This document shows, piece after piece, positions 33,722 through 42,166 of a DNA stretch of 64,000 bases. The DNA comes from JBCBSZ01 sp039185015. Lineage in GTDB: Bacteria > Actinomycetota > Acidimicrobiia > Acidimicrobiales > Poriferisodalaceae. Within the stretch, counting starts at the first letter, position 1, and each line of letters starts with the position of its first letter. Under the pieces are notes generated by a model. It was not told the origin of the DNA, ran no database searches, and saw only the letters and a list, made by a program, of their open reading frames with translations. Made by a program: the position numbers and the translations under genes. The stretch spans positions 1 through 64,000 of the forward strand of contig JBCDAU010000030.1 of the NCBI GenBank assembly GCA_039185015.1, read 5' to 3'.

Positions 33722-34180
33722 GTGCAGGATTCCGTGAGCGTGGTGATCGCCGCCGAGGTCGCCGACGTGTGGGCGCTCGTGTCCGACGTGACCCGCATCG
33801 GCGAGTTCAGCCCCGAGACGTTCGAGGCGGAGTGGCTCGACGGCGCGACGGGTCCGGTGGTGGGTGCCCGCTTCCGCGGCCACGTCAACCGGAACAACCG
33901 GGGCGTGACGTACTGGTCGCAGTGCCTCGTGACCGAGTGCGTCGAGCACGAGGTGTTCGGGTTCGCCGTCCAGGCCGGCGGCAAGACGCTCAACAACTGG
34001 AAGTACGAGCTCCGCCAGGTCGATGGCGGGACCGAGGTGACCGAGTCCTTCCGGCTGCAGCCGACGCTGGCGAACCGGATCTACTGGGCCGGCCTCGGCC
34101 GTTGGCGGGGTGAGACGAACCGCCGCGGCATGCGGGAGACCCTGGAGGCGATGCGCGCCGTGCTCGAGTCCGACGCCTGA
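33722..34180 (+). CDS. SRPBCC family protein (polyketide cyclase-like)
   Basis: A 152-residue START/Bet v1-fold protein: SVVIAAEVADVWALVSDVTRIGEFSPETFEAEW is the typical opening helix-grip, with FRLQPTLANRIYWAGLGRWRGETNRRGMRETLEAM at the C-terminal helix. The GTG start follows GGGAGGCG. Such proteins bind hydrophobic ligands or act as cyclases; no catalytic residues are evident. Confidence 0.85.
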   Translation: MQDSVSVVIAAEVADVWALVSDVTRIGEFSPETFEAEWLDGATGPVVGARFRGHVNRNNRGVTYWSQCLVTECVEHEVFGFAVQAGGKTLNNWKYELRQVDGGTEVTESFRLQPTLANRIYWAGLGRWRGETNRRGMRETLEAMRAVLESDA

Positions 34181-34192
34181 CCTCGCCCGAGC

Positions 34193-35044
34193 TCATCCCG
34201 GTGGCGCTGTCGGCGAGGTCGTAGCGAGGTGGAGTCGGTAGTGCGACACGGCTCGGCGCAGCAGGAACGGGGCGTGGCGTGTGACCAGTCGGTAGGGGAG
34301 CGGCATCCGGTCGACGATCGACCGGTCGGCGTCGAGGAGCGTCTTCGACTCCACGAGCTCGAGCCCGATCGCCCACGACTCGATCACCTGAGGGTCATCG
34401 CAGGCCCAGACGAACCACGAGTCGCTCGACAGGTGCTTCATCGCATCGTGCCTCACCTGGCCGTCGATCATCGTCTGGTCGGCGGTGTCGAACGCCAACC
34501 AACTCGGTGCGAACCGCTCGGCGATCTGCGACATCGTGCGGCGGACGTCGGGCTCGTCGAGATAGATGAGCACCGCATCGGCCACGAACATCCACGGCCC
34601 GCCGGTCGCCTCGACGGCATCCATCCAGCCGGTGTCGACCACCGACGCCGCGATCATCGTGCGCCGGGGCCCGTCGGTGAAGAAGCGCCGACGGAGCTCG
34701 ATCACGTCGGGCAGGTCGATGTCGATCCACGTGGCCCGTCCGTTGTCGAGACGATCGGCGCGGGTGTTCAGTCCGCATCCGAGCTCGACGACGGTGCCGT
34801 CCGGATCCCGCGCCAGGAAGTGCTCCACCCACGTGTCGAACATCCGCGTGCGCACCGTCGCTCCGGGGAGGCTGCGTCCGCCCTCCCACTTCGAGAAGTC
34901 GTAGTCGAGGCGCTCGACGATCTCGACGGCCTTCGGGTCATCGATCAGTCCGTTGGACTTCTCGGTCTCCCGCGCTCGTCCGAGCAATGGGATCAGCAGC
35001 GTCTCCTGTACGGCACCGAGCTGCACGGGCACCCTCTCCGCCAT
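34193..35044 (-). CDS. SAM-dependent methyltransferase, LCM/PPM (Tcmp) family
   Basis: A 283-residue methyltransferase. VRTRMFDTWVEHFL and VVELGCGLNTRADRLDNGRATWIDIDLPDVIELRR (SAM-binding motif I and the acidic loop) are diagnostic of the leucine carboxyl methyltransferase-like family, found in actinobacterial polyketide and unknown pathways. The ATG at 35044 follows GAGGGTGAGG. It is divergent from the ABC transporter pair, with 81 bp between starts. The substrate is unknown, probably a carboxyl or hydroxyl group. Confidence 0.85.
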   Translation of the reverse strand: MAERVPVQLGAVQETLLIPLLGRARETEKSNGLIDDPKAVEIVERLDYDFSKWEGGRSLPGATVRTRMFDTWVEHFLARDPDGTVVELGCGLNTRADRLDNGRATWIDIDLPDVIELRRRFFTDGPRRTMIAASVVDTGWMDAVEATGGPWMFVADAVLIYLDEPDVRRTMSQIAERFAPSWLAFDTADQTMIDGQVRHDAMKHLSSDSWFVWACDDPQVIESWAIGLELVESKTLLDADRSIVDRMPLPYRLVTRHAPFLLRRAVSHYRLHLATTSPTAPPG

Positions 35045-35125
35045 CGCCTCACCCTCCTCATCCCCGAACGGAGAGTATGAGGCAACCCTTCCAGACGGAC
35101 GGCGACCGTGGAAGGATCGGCGGCG

Positions 35126-36895
35126 ATGGTCGGCGTTGCCAGTGATCGAAACGCAGATGGCGACACGGAAGCCGCGGCGAAGAGTTCGCCGGCGGAGCTC
35201 CTGAGACCGGTCCGCGGAACGCTCGGCCTCGGCGTCTCGATCGCCGTCGTGTCGGCGCTGCTCGAGTTCGTCCCCTACATCGCCATCGTCGAGATCGGCC
35301 GCGAGCTGCTGCGGGATGACCCCGGCTCGGTCTGGGGCTGGGCCGTCGTGGCCGTCGTGAGCGCGCTGCTCAGCTTCCTGCTGAGCTGGACCGCTGTCGC
35401 GGTCTGCCACCGGGCCGATGCCCAGTTCCGGTTCACGACCCGCCGCGACGTGGCCCGGCACATCGGTGTCGTGCCGATCGGCTGGTTCCTCACCGGTGGC
35501 TCCGGACGGGTCGAGAAGGCGGTCTCCGATGACGTGAAGACGGTGCACACGCTGGTCGCCCACGTCATCCCCGACTTCACGACCACGGCGTTGGCGCCGC
35601 TCGTCGGCATCACCTACCTGTTCATCGTCGATTGGCGCTTCGCGCTGCTCCTGATCGGCTACATCGTTCTGGTCGCCGGCGTCGGGATGTCGCGCACGCG
35701 ACGGGCCATGGAGGCCTACGGGCCGGCCGTCGACGAGGCGCAGCAGACCATCGCCACCTCGACCGTCGAGCTGGTCGACGGGATCGTCGTGGTCAAGGCG
35801 TTCGGCACCGTCGGGCGCACCTTCGATCGCTTCGTCGATGCCATCGAGCTGCTCGTGAACGCGACCACGAAGTGGATGCGCGCGCTCGGGAACCCGATGA
35901 ACTTCATGCTGTCGGCGCTGGCCCCCGGGACGTTGGTGGTCGTCATCTCGGCGATGGGTCTGGTGCAGCTCGACCGCGGGTGGATCGACGTGGGAGACCT
36001 GGTCGCCTTCCTGGCCGTCGGTGTCGGTCTGCCCGTGTCGTTCACGAAGCTGTCCCGGTTCAGCTACCCGATCGCGGCGGCGGGCGACGCCACCACGCGG
36101 ATCCTGGAGCTCCTCGCCCAAGAGCCCCTACCGGTGTCGCCGGCACCGAAGACCCCGGTCGATGCGAGCGTCGAGTTCGACAGGGTCACCTTCGGCTACG
36201 AGGACGATCAACCCGTCGTGCGCGACGTCTCGCTCCGTCTCGAACCCGGCACGGTCACGGCGCTCGTCGGGCCCTCTGGCTCAGGCAAGTCGACGCTGGC
36301 ATCGCTGGTCGCTCGGTTCTTCGACACCGATGAAGGTCGGGTGCTCGTGGGTGGCGTGGACGTCCGCGACGTCGACCAGGGGGTGCTGCTGAAGCAGCTG
36401 TCGATCGTGTTCCAGGACGTCGTGCTCATCCGGGGCACCATCGCCGACAACATCAAGCTGGCGGTTCCCGACGCCGTCGACGCAGACGTCGAGGCCGCTG
36501 CCCGTGCCGCGTCGATCCACGACGAGATCGCCGCGCTGCCCCACGGATACGACACCGTCATCGGCGGCGTGGACGGCGCCAACCTGTCGCACGGTCAGCG
36601 CCAGCGGATCACCATTGCGCGGGCGATCCTGTCCGACGCTCCGATCGTCCTGCTCGACGAGGCGACCGCCCACGCCGACCCCGACAGCGAAGCCAATGTC
36701 GGCGCGGCGCTGTCCGAGCTGCTCGCGGACCGGACGGTGCTCGTCGTCGCTCACCGCTTGCACACCATCTCCGGCGCCGACCAGATCGCCGTGCTCGAGG
36801 CCGGCCGCCTCGTCGCCGTCGGCACCCACGAGGAGCTGCTCGACGCCGGAGGTCTCTACGCGAACCTGTGGCAGGCGGACGGGGGTCTTCGATGA
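35126..36895 (+). CDS. ABC exporter-fold transporter, subunit 1
   Basis: A 589-residue half-transporter: six membrane helices (about 25-320) and a C-terminal ATPase with Walker A GPSGSGKST, Q-loop, signature LSHGQRQRITIARA (second Gly replaced by His), Walker B IVLLDEAT and the H-loop His in VVAHRLH. The ATG at 35126 is chosen over a GTG at 35108. Its stop overlaps the start of the second half-transporter (ATGA), so the two form a heterodimer. The pairing and helix pattern resemble YbtP/YbtQ and IrtA/IrtB siderophore importers, but this is inference. Confidence 0.88.
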   Translation: MVGVASDRNADGDTEAAAKSSPAELLRPVRGTLGLGVSIAVVSALLEFVPYIAIVEIGRELLRDDPGSVWGWAVVAVVSALLSFLLSWTAVAVCHRADAQFRFTTRRDVARHIGVVPIGWFLTGGSGRVEKAVSDDVKTVHTLVAHVIPDFTTTALAPLVGITYLFIVDWRFALLLIGYIVLVAGVGMSRTRRAMEAYGPAVDEAQQTIATSTVELVDGIVVVKAFGTVGRTFDRFVDAIELLVNATTKWMRALGNPMNFMLSALAPGTLVVVISAMGLVQLDRGWIDVGDLVAFLAVGVGLPVSFTKLSRFSYPIAAAGDATTRILELLAQEPLPVSPAPKTPVDASVEFDRVTFGYEDDQPVVRDVSLRLEPGTVTALVGPSGSGKSTLASLVARFFDTDEGRVLVGGVDVRDVDQGVLLKQLSIVFQDVVLIRGTIADNIKLAVPDAVDADVEAAARAASIHDEIAALPHGYDTVIGGVDGANLSHGQRQRITIARAILSDAPIVLLDEATAHADPDSEANVGAALSELLADRTVLVVAHRLHTISGADQIAVLEAGRLVAVGTHEELLDAGGLYANLWQADGGLR

Positions 36896-38634
36896 GGGAG
36901 CTCATCGGGCGACTCGACCGCCTCCTCGGTGGGGACAGCGGCCTCCGCCGACAGGTGGTCGGCTACGCGATCGCCGGCGTGCTGCAGGGGATCGCCTATG
37001 CGGCGATCTTCCCGATCCTGCGCGCCGTCGTCGACGACGACCTCGCGACCGCGTGGTGGTGGCTCGGCGCCGCGGCGCTCGCGATCGTCGGGCACGGCAT
37101 CGCGATCTGGGTGACGACCACCAGCGCGTTCGAGATGACGAGCCGCCGGGTGACCAGCGGGCTGATCCGCCGGATCGGCGAACAGGTCATCACCCTGCCG
37201 CTCGGCTGGTTCCACGGTCGCCGCACCGCCGACGTGTCGGTGTTGATCAAGAAGGCGATGGTCGATGTGGGCAACATGGCCTCGCTGGTGATCCAACAGG
37301 TCGTGGTGTCGGTCTCGACGTTGGCGACGGTTCTGGTCGTCATCGCCTTTGTCGATCCCCTGATCGCGCTCGTCTTCGTCGCCATCGTGCCCGCCGCTGC
37401 GCACCTCTTCGGTCGGATCCGTCGCGCGACCGCTCAGCACACCGACGGCGGACAGGAGGTCACCGCTCGCCTGCTCGAGTACGCCCACGCCCAGCGGATC
37501 CTCCGGGCCTCGCAGCGGACCGATGCGGGGTGGGACCCGCTGATGGAGGTGCTGCAGGACGACAGCCGCGAGTTCGTCGAGCGACTCGATCGAGAGCAGC
37601 GGCCGCAGAGCATCTTCTTCGGCGTCGTCAGCCTGGCCTTCGCCGCAGCGATCATGCTGTTGGCCGCCCGGTCCCAGGACGGTCTGGCTGCCGCCGACGC
37701 GATCGCACTGGGCATCCTGACCGTCCGATCGGTCGAACCGCTCATGATCCTCGCCGGCTACGCGAGCGGCGTGGGCTTGGGTGACCTGGCGGCGACCGAG
37801 ATCGCCGAGGTGCTCGATGCCGAGCCGCTCCCCGTCGTCGAGCCGAAACAACATCCCGATCGAGCTCATCCAGTAGCCCTCGAATTCGAACACGTCCACT
37901 TCGCCTATGCGGATGATCCGGTGATCCGCGACCTGTCGCTGACGGTGCCAGCCGGGTCGGTCACGGCGATCGTCGGGCCGTCCGGCTCGGGGAAGACCAC
38001 GATCACCCGCCTCGCAGCGCGCTTCTACGACGCCGACGGAGGAGCGATCTCCGTCGGCGGCGCGGACATCCGGAGCATCGAGCCCGAGGAGCTGATGGCA
38101 CACCTGTCGATGGTGCTGCAGGACGTCTACCTCTTCGATGCGACCATCGCCGACAACGTGCTGCTCGCCCGCCCTGACTCGTCGCAGGTCGAGTTGGAAG
38201 AGGCAGCTCGCCAGGCCCGGCTCACCGATGTCATCGAGCGGCTGCCCCAGGGGTGGGACACGCGGGTGGGTGAGGGCGGCTCGCTGCTCTCGTCGGGGGA
38301 ACGGGCCCGGGTGGGGATCGCCCGTGCGCTGCTGAAGGACGCTCCCATCCTGCTCCTCGACGAGGCGACCGCTGCGATCGACACGATCAACGAGGCGGCG
38401 ATGACCAACGCCATCGAGGCGCTGGCCGGACGCTGCACCGTCTTGGTGATCGCCCACCGTCTCTCGACCATCGTCGGGGCCGATCAGATCGCCGTCGTCG
38501 TGGACGGATCGATCGAGCAGCTCGGCACCCACGGCGAGCTCCTCGCCGGTGGGGGCACCTACGCCGGGTTCTGGGAGGAGCGGCAGCGCTCGGCGGGCTG
38601 GCGTATCGCACAGGCTCGGGTCGAGAGCGAGTGA
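36892..38634 (+). CDS. ABC exporter-fold transporter, subunit 2
   Basis: A 580-residue half-transporter: six membrane helices beginning VVGYAIAGVLQGIAYAAIFPILRAVV, then an ATPase with Walker A GPSGSGKTT, signature LLSSGERARVGIARAL (degenerate), Walker B ILLLDEATA and VIAHRLS. The N-terminus fits the IrtB/YbtQ branch by eye. Both subunits have slightly off signature motifs, so one ATP site may be weaker. It is translationally coupled to subunit 1; an alpha/beta hydrolase gene is convergent. Confidence 0.88.
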   Translation: MRELIGRLDRLLGGDSGLRRQVVGYAIAGVLQGIAYAAIFPILRAVVDDDLATAWWWLGAAALAIVGHGIAIWVTTTSAFEMTSRRVTSGLIRRIGEQVITLPLGWFHGRRTADVSVLIKKAMVDVGNMASLVIQQVVVSVSTLATVLVVIAFVDPLIALVFVAIVPAAAHLFGRIRRATAQHTDGGQEVTARLLEYAHAQRILRASQRTDAGWDPLMEVLQDDSREFVERLDREQRPQSIFFGVVSLAFAAAIMLLAARSQDGLAAADAIALGILTVRSVEPLMILAGYASGVGLGDLAATEIAEVLDAEPLPVVEPKQHPDRAHPVALEFEHVHFAYADDPVIRDLSLTVPAGSVTAIVGPSGSGKTTITRLAARFYDADGGAISVGGADIRSIEPEELMAHLSMVLQDVYLFDATIADNVLLARPDSSQVELEEAARQARLTDVIERLPQGWDTRVGEGGSLLSSGERARVGIARALLKDAPILLLDEATAAIDTINEAAMTNAIEALAGRCTVLVIAHRLSTIVGADQIAVVVDGSIEQLGTHGELLAGGGTYAGFWEERQRSAGWRIAQARVESE

Positions 38635-38653
38635 CCGGCGATGGTCGCGGACC

Positions 38654-39436
38654 TCAGTCGATGGCACGCTCGATCAGGCTGGCGATCGAGGCGAAGTAGC
38701 GACGGGCGTCGACGAGGAGCAGGTCGTTGTGGCCGGCACCGTCCACCAGCTCCATGGTGACGTCGCTGGCCGTCAGCGAGGCAGCGGTGGATCGGGCGAC
38801 GTCGACCGGGACCAGGTCGTCACCGAGCCCGTGGATGATCAGTGTGGGCAGCTCGATCGTCGCGAGCTTGGCGTCGTGGTCGTCGGCGAGGTCGTCGAGC
38901 CCGGGGGAGTGCTGGAGCCCCAGGCGGTCGACGAAGCGCCGGACGCTGGCAGCCCCGCTCTCCAGCACCACGGCGCGGTAGCCGGGCACCCGGGCCGCCA
39001 CCTCGAGCGCAGGGTTGGCCCCGAGGCTGCGCCCCATCACCAGCCGAGGACCGTCGAAACCGTCGGCGTCGAGCAGATCGAGTGCACGTCTCCCGGAGAT
39101 GGCACCGTCGCCGACGAGGTGCTCCATGGTCGGAGAGCCGGTGCTCCGGCCGTAGCCGCGGAACTCGAAGACGAAGAGGTTCGCCCCGATCGAGTGGTAG
39201 AGCGGTGCGATGCCGTCGTGGTCGCCGATGACCTCGCCGTTGCCGTGGAAGTAGACGATCGTCGGCCCGGACCGGTCGATCTCGTAGCGACGGGCGGCGA
39301 TCACCACGTCGTCGTCGACCTCGATCGGGTGGTCGGTCGCTCCCGGAGGGGTGGGGGAGTGGTCGGGGCGGGGGAAGAAGACCTGGGCGCTGGCCCCGCC
39401 CCGATCGAGCAGTGAGTAGTCAGGAGGGCCGGCCAC
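38654..39436 (-). CDS. Alpha/beta hydrolase (ABHD17/BAAT-like)
   Basis: A 260-residue protein: TIVYFHGNGEVIGDHDGIA and FEFRGYGRSTGSPTM are the oxyanion and strand-4 segments, GRSLGANP the nucleophile elbow with Ser, and AGHNDLLL the catalytic His region. The GTG at 39436 is chosen because TACGCT lies 7 bases before it; it overlaps the 3' end of the HNH gene upstream by 17 bp, so its promoter lies inside that gene. The substrate is unknown. Confidence 0.82.
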   Translation of the reverse strand: MAGPPDYSLLDRGGASAQVFFPRPDHSPTPPGATDHPIEVDDDVVIAARRYEIDRSGPTIVYFHGNGEVIGDHDGIAPLYHSIGANLFVFEFRGYGRSTGSPTMEHLVGDGAISGRRALDLLDADGFDGPRLVMGRSLGANPALEVAARVPGYRAVVLESGAASVRRFVDRLGLQHSPGLDDLADDHDAKLATIELPTLIIHGLGDDLVPVDVARSTAASLTASDVTMELVDGAGHNDLLLVDARRYFASIASLIERAID

Positions 39437-40706
39437 GACCGCGAGCGTAGGTCTCGTGGTCGTCCGATCTGAGCTTCGATCCGGTGCGGTGTTTGTGGCG
39501 GTTGTGGGTGGGGCAGAGCGGGAGCGCGTTGTTCTGGTTGGTCCGACCACCTTGGTGCCATTCGGTGTGGTGGTCGATGTCGCAGCGGGTGACGGGCCGG
39601 GTGCATCCCGGCCATCGACATCGTCGGTGGCCGAGGAGGGCGGCGAGTCGTGCGGGGCCGGTGAAGAGTCGTTGGGTGCGGCCGAGGTCGATGGTGACCG
39701 AGTCCGCGGTGAGCACGGCTCGTCGGACGTGGTTGACGAGTGCTGTTGCGACGGTTTCGGTGGGGTCGAGGTGGTGGCCGTCGAGGGTTTCGCAGCGGTA
39801 GCCGTCGTCGGTGCCGGGGGTTCGTTCGGCGGGCTGGCTGTCGGCGAGGCGGGTGAGCTCGCGTTCGAAGGTGGCCTGGTCGATGACGATGGTGGTGACG
39901 AGTTTGGAGCCGTTGGCTCCGGGCCTGGCCCCTGCTGCGGCTCGGGCCATGTTCAACAGGCCGTCGGCGCGTCGCTGGGCGTGGGTTCGTGGCAGGTCGT
40001 CGAGCGTCGCATCGTGGCCGAGCTCCTGGCGTGCGGTGCTGAGGTCGGTGTGGAACTCGGTGTCGATGAAGTGTTCGAGGATGGTGTGGAGTTCGGCGCC
40101 GTCGAGTGCGGCCCAGCCGCCGGTGAGGGTCCAGGTGCCGTCGTAGTCCTGGACCAGTCGGGCGTCGCGTCGTTCGTGGGCGCGCTGGTTCGCGTCACGG
40201 GTGCCATCGGGATCCGCGGCGCGGACGAGGTCGGCGAGCCAAGCGGAGAAGTCATCGAAGTGTGAGGTGGTGGCCTGTTCGGCGATCAGCTCGTCGCAGG
40301 CGGCCAGGCCGTCACGGGCCCGCGGGTTGGCCATCGCGGAGGCGATGCGGTGGGCCTGGTCGACACCGAGCTCACCGGCACCGAGCCGCTCGCTGACCGC
40401 GGGCAACCGGCGCAGCGCGCCGGTGAGTCGACCGGTCCGGCGAGCGGTGGTGGGCGAGGACCTCGCAACATGCGCGCAGAACGTCTGCGCCGAGCGGTGA
40501 CCGTCCTCGGCGAACACCCCCGAGACCTGTACCGCCTCTTGGAGTTGCACCTCGAGCCCGGTGATCTTGGCCGCCAGCGACGCGGTCAGCTCGACCAACG
40601 AATGGGCCTCGGGCAGCGATGCGGGCTCGAGATCCGAGGCCAACAGCACGTCGAGATCGGCGCCGAGTCGCTTGAGCGCAACCACCGGATCCAGCGCCGC
40701 CTCCAT
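39420..40706 (-). CDS. DUF222 / HNH endonuclease domain protein (13E12 repeat family)
   Basis: A 428-residue protein. Residues about 20-330 are DUF222 (DPVVALKRLGADLDVLL, LVELTASLAAKI, VDQAHRIASA); the C-terminus has the HNH fold CRWPGCTRPVTRCDIDHHTEWHQGG, then NALPLCPTHNRHKH with the Cys zinc site and catalytic His. The family is expanded in actinobacteria, including the Mycobacterium 13E12 repeat proteins, and behaves like a selfish or damage-induced element. The ATG at 40706 has a near-consensus SOS box 14 bp upstream. Codon usage has more third-position T/G than its neighbours, suggesting transfer. Confidence 0.9.
   Translation of the reverse strand: MEAALDPVVALKRLGADLDVLLASDLEPASLPEAHSLVELTASLAAKITGLEVQLQEAVQVSGVFAEDGHRSAQTFCAHVARSSPTTARRTGRLTGALRRLPAVSERLGAGELGVDQAHRIASAMANPRARDGLAACDELIAEQATTSHFDDFSAWLADLVRAADPDGTRDANQRAHERRDARLVQDYDGTWTLTGGWAALDGAELHTILEHFIDTEFHTDLSTARQELGHDATLDDLPRTHAQRRADGLLNMARAAAGARPGANGSKLVTTIVIDQATFERELTRLADSQPAERTPGTDDGYRCETLDGHHLDPTETVATALVNHVRRAVLTADSVTIDLGRTQRLFTGPARLAALLGHRRCRWPGCTRPVTRCDIDHHTEWHQGGRTNQNNALPLCPTHNRHKHRTGSKLRSDDHETYARGRGRPS
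39444..39449 (-). promoter_or_regulatory. -10 element TACGCT of a leaderless promoter
   Basis: TACGCT is followed by 7 bases and the GTG at 39436; it lies inside the end of the HNH gene. Confidence 0.45.
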
Positions 40707-40719
40707 ACCCCTCAGTGTA

Positions 40720-40735
40720 TCGAACGTATGTACGA
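40720..40735. promoter_or_regulatory. Likely LexA (SOS) box TCGAAC-GTAT-GTACGA
   Basis: It differs from the actinobacterial LexA palindrome TCGAAC-N4-GTTCGA at one position and lies 14 bp before the HNH gene start. The 205 bp between this gene and the VOC gene hold no other feature I can support. Confidence 0.6.
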
Positions 40736-40911
40736 TCACACAGAAGAATCTCCAGGTCAGGCCGCGTTCTTGTCGGCCTCGGCCTCGGTCGTTTCTTGGC
40801 TGCGCCAAGAGGAGAGCCGGTACCTCTCGTGCCCACCCGATGTCGCCCGGGCCTTCCCCACCGAGCTCCGCCGTCTGATCGGGGACTCGCTCGGCGGTCC
40901 GGTGCTCGGAG

Positions 40912-41265
40912 TCAGTGGCCCTCGCCGAGGACGCAGAACTCGTTGCCCTCCGGGTCGGCGAGCACGACCCACGGCACGCTGTCGCCCTGACCGACGTCGA
41001 TGCGGGTCGCGCCGAGCTCGAGGAGGCGGTCGACCTCGGCGGCCTGATCATCGGGTCGGAAGTCGAGGTGGACCCGGTTCTTCGAGCGCTTCGGCGACGT
41101 CGACGCGAGGAACAGGATCCCGGGCAGCTGACCGGGAGCCGGTTGGATCTCGAACACCGGTGGGCTGTCGTCGACGACGACCCACCGGAGCGCCTCGGCC
41201 CACCAACGTCCGAGCGCGGTGGGGTCCTCGGCCTCGACGGTGACCTGCTCCCATGCGAGGTTCAT
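40912..41265 (-). CDS. VOC (glyoxalase-like) family protein
   Basis: A 117-residue one-repeat glyoxalase-fold protein: EQVTVEAEDPTALGRWWAEALRW, FLASTSPKRSKNRVHLDFRPDD and WVVLADPEGNEFCVLGEG are family landmarks (VHLD and GNEF). It would form a dimer; the metal ligands of true glyoxalase I are not all present. A TAGCGT hexamer 8 bases before the ATG marks a leaderless start. It is divergent from the GntR regulator. Confidence 0.85.
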   Translation of the reverse strand: MNLAWEQVTVEAEDPTALGRWWAEALRWVVVDDSPPVFEIQPAPGQLPGILFLASTSPKRSKNRVHLDFRPDDQAAEVDRLLELGATRIDVGQGDSVPWVVLADPEGNEFCVLGEGH

Positions 41266-41273
41266 CGCGCGCC

Positions 41274-41279
41274 ACGCTA
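41274..41279 (-). promoter_or_regulatory. -10 element TAGCGT of a leaderless promoter
   Basis: TAGCGT is followed by 8 bases and the ATG at 41265. Confidence 0.5.
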
Positions 41280-41340
41280 CGAGGGCGTCGCCGTCCGGTC
41301 GGGTGAATATCCGCCCCCGCCACCTGCAACGATGGGGTCG

Positions 41341-42102
41341 ATGCCCTCCCCGCGGGTCCCGAAGTACCAGGCGATCCACGCGGCACTGCGCCAGCGCATC
41401 CTCAGCGGCGAGCATCCGGCGGGGTCGAAGCTGCCCCCGCAGCAGGAGATGGCCGAGTCCTTCGGCGTGACGCTGATGACGCTCCGCCAAGCCGTCGCAG
41501 CGCTCGAGGCCGATGGTCTCGTGCACACGCGGCGAGGGCGGGGGACCTTCGTCGCCGATCGGCCGGTGGACATCCGCTTCGACAACCTGTCGAGCTTCGC
41601 TGGGCAGATGCGGGCGGCGGGGATCGCCATGACGACGGAGGTGTTGGCCGTCGAGGAGACGCACGCCACGTCGGCGGTGGCCGCCGGTCTCGACGTGCTC
41701 CCCGGAGGACCGGTGGTCTGCGCGACCCGACGTCGGTCGGTCGATTCGGTGCCGTTCAGCCTCCAGCGGAGCTACTTCGCCCCGGGGGTGGTGAACGTGC
41801 ACGAGCCCGCCGATCTGGAGGGCGTCTCGCTGTACGAGCTGTTCGAGTCGACGGCCGGCCTGCTGGTCGCCGAGGCGAGGGAGTCGATCACCGCCGTCGC
41901 GCTGTCCGCCCCCGACGCCGACGCGCTGGACGCAGCGGCCGGCCAGGCCGCGATCTTGTCGGTCCGGACCTCGATCGCTCAGTTCGGTCGACCGTTCCTG
42001 TTCGACGAGGCGCTGCTGGTGGGGGACCGGTGCACGATCACCGCGGATCGGACGTCCGACCGCCTGTCTCTCCGCTACGGCGTGGACGGCGAAGCGGGCT
42101 GA
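41341..42102 (+). CDS. GntR family regulator, HutC/UTRA type
   Basis: A 253-residue regulator. The winged helix YQAIHAALRQRILSGEHPAGSKLPPQQEMAESFGVTLMTLRQAVAALEADGLVHTRRGRGTFV is GntR-type; residues about 85-245 are a UTRA ligand domain (ATRRRSVDSVPFSLQRSY, SLYELFES). An ATG at 41332 is an alternative start. It ends 64 bp before trpB, whose leader holds a perfect GTCTTCT-AGAAGAC palindrome with a CTAG centre, typical of HutC-subfamily operators, so it may control trpBA. Confidence 0.9.
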   Translation: MPSPRVPKYQAIHAALRQRILSGEHPAGSKLPPQQEMAESFGVTLMTLRQAVAALEADGLVHTRRGRGTFVADRPVDIRFDNLSSFAGQMRAAGIAMTTEVLAVEETHATSAVAAGLDVLPGGPVVCATRRRSVDSVPFSLQRSYFAPGVVNVHEPADLEGVSLYELFESTAGLLVAEARESITAVALSAPDADALDAAAGQAAILSVRTSIAQFGRPFLFDEALLVGDRCTITADRTSDRLSLRYGVDGEAG

Positions 42103-42132
42103 GGCCGGCCGGGGTTGCCCCTTCCTTCCGTC

Positions 42133-42153
42133 TCTTCTAGTCTTCTAGAAGAC
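42133..42153. promoter_or_regulatory. CTAG-centred operator in the trpB leader
   Basis: A perfect 14-bp palindrome GTCTTCTAGAAGAC (42140-42153) is preceded by a second TCTTCTAG copy (42133-42140). It lies directly before the AAGGAG ribosome site of trpB and includes a possible TAGTCT -10. The adjacent GntR/UTRA protein is the natural binder. Confidence 0.6.
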
Positions 42154-42166
42154 GAAGGAGCGTTCC

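Noticed and set aside
39420..40706. Insertion sequence with HNH gene
   Set aside because: No terminal inverted repeats or target duplication could be found around the gene.
40728..41243. Plus-strand frame starting MYDHTEESPGQAAF
   Set aside because: The first 60 residues look plausible, but the start lies inside the SOS box and the rest is Arg-rich antisense of the VOC gene.
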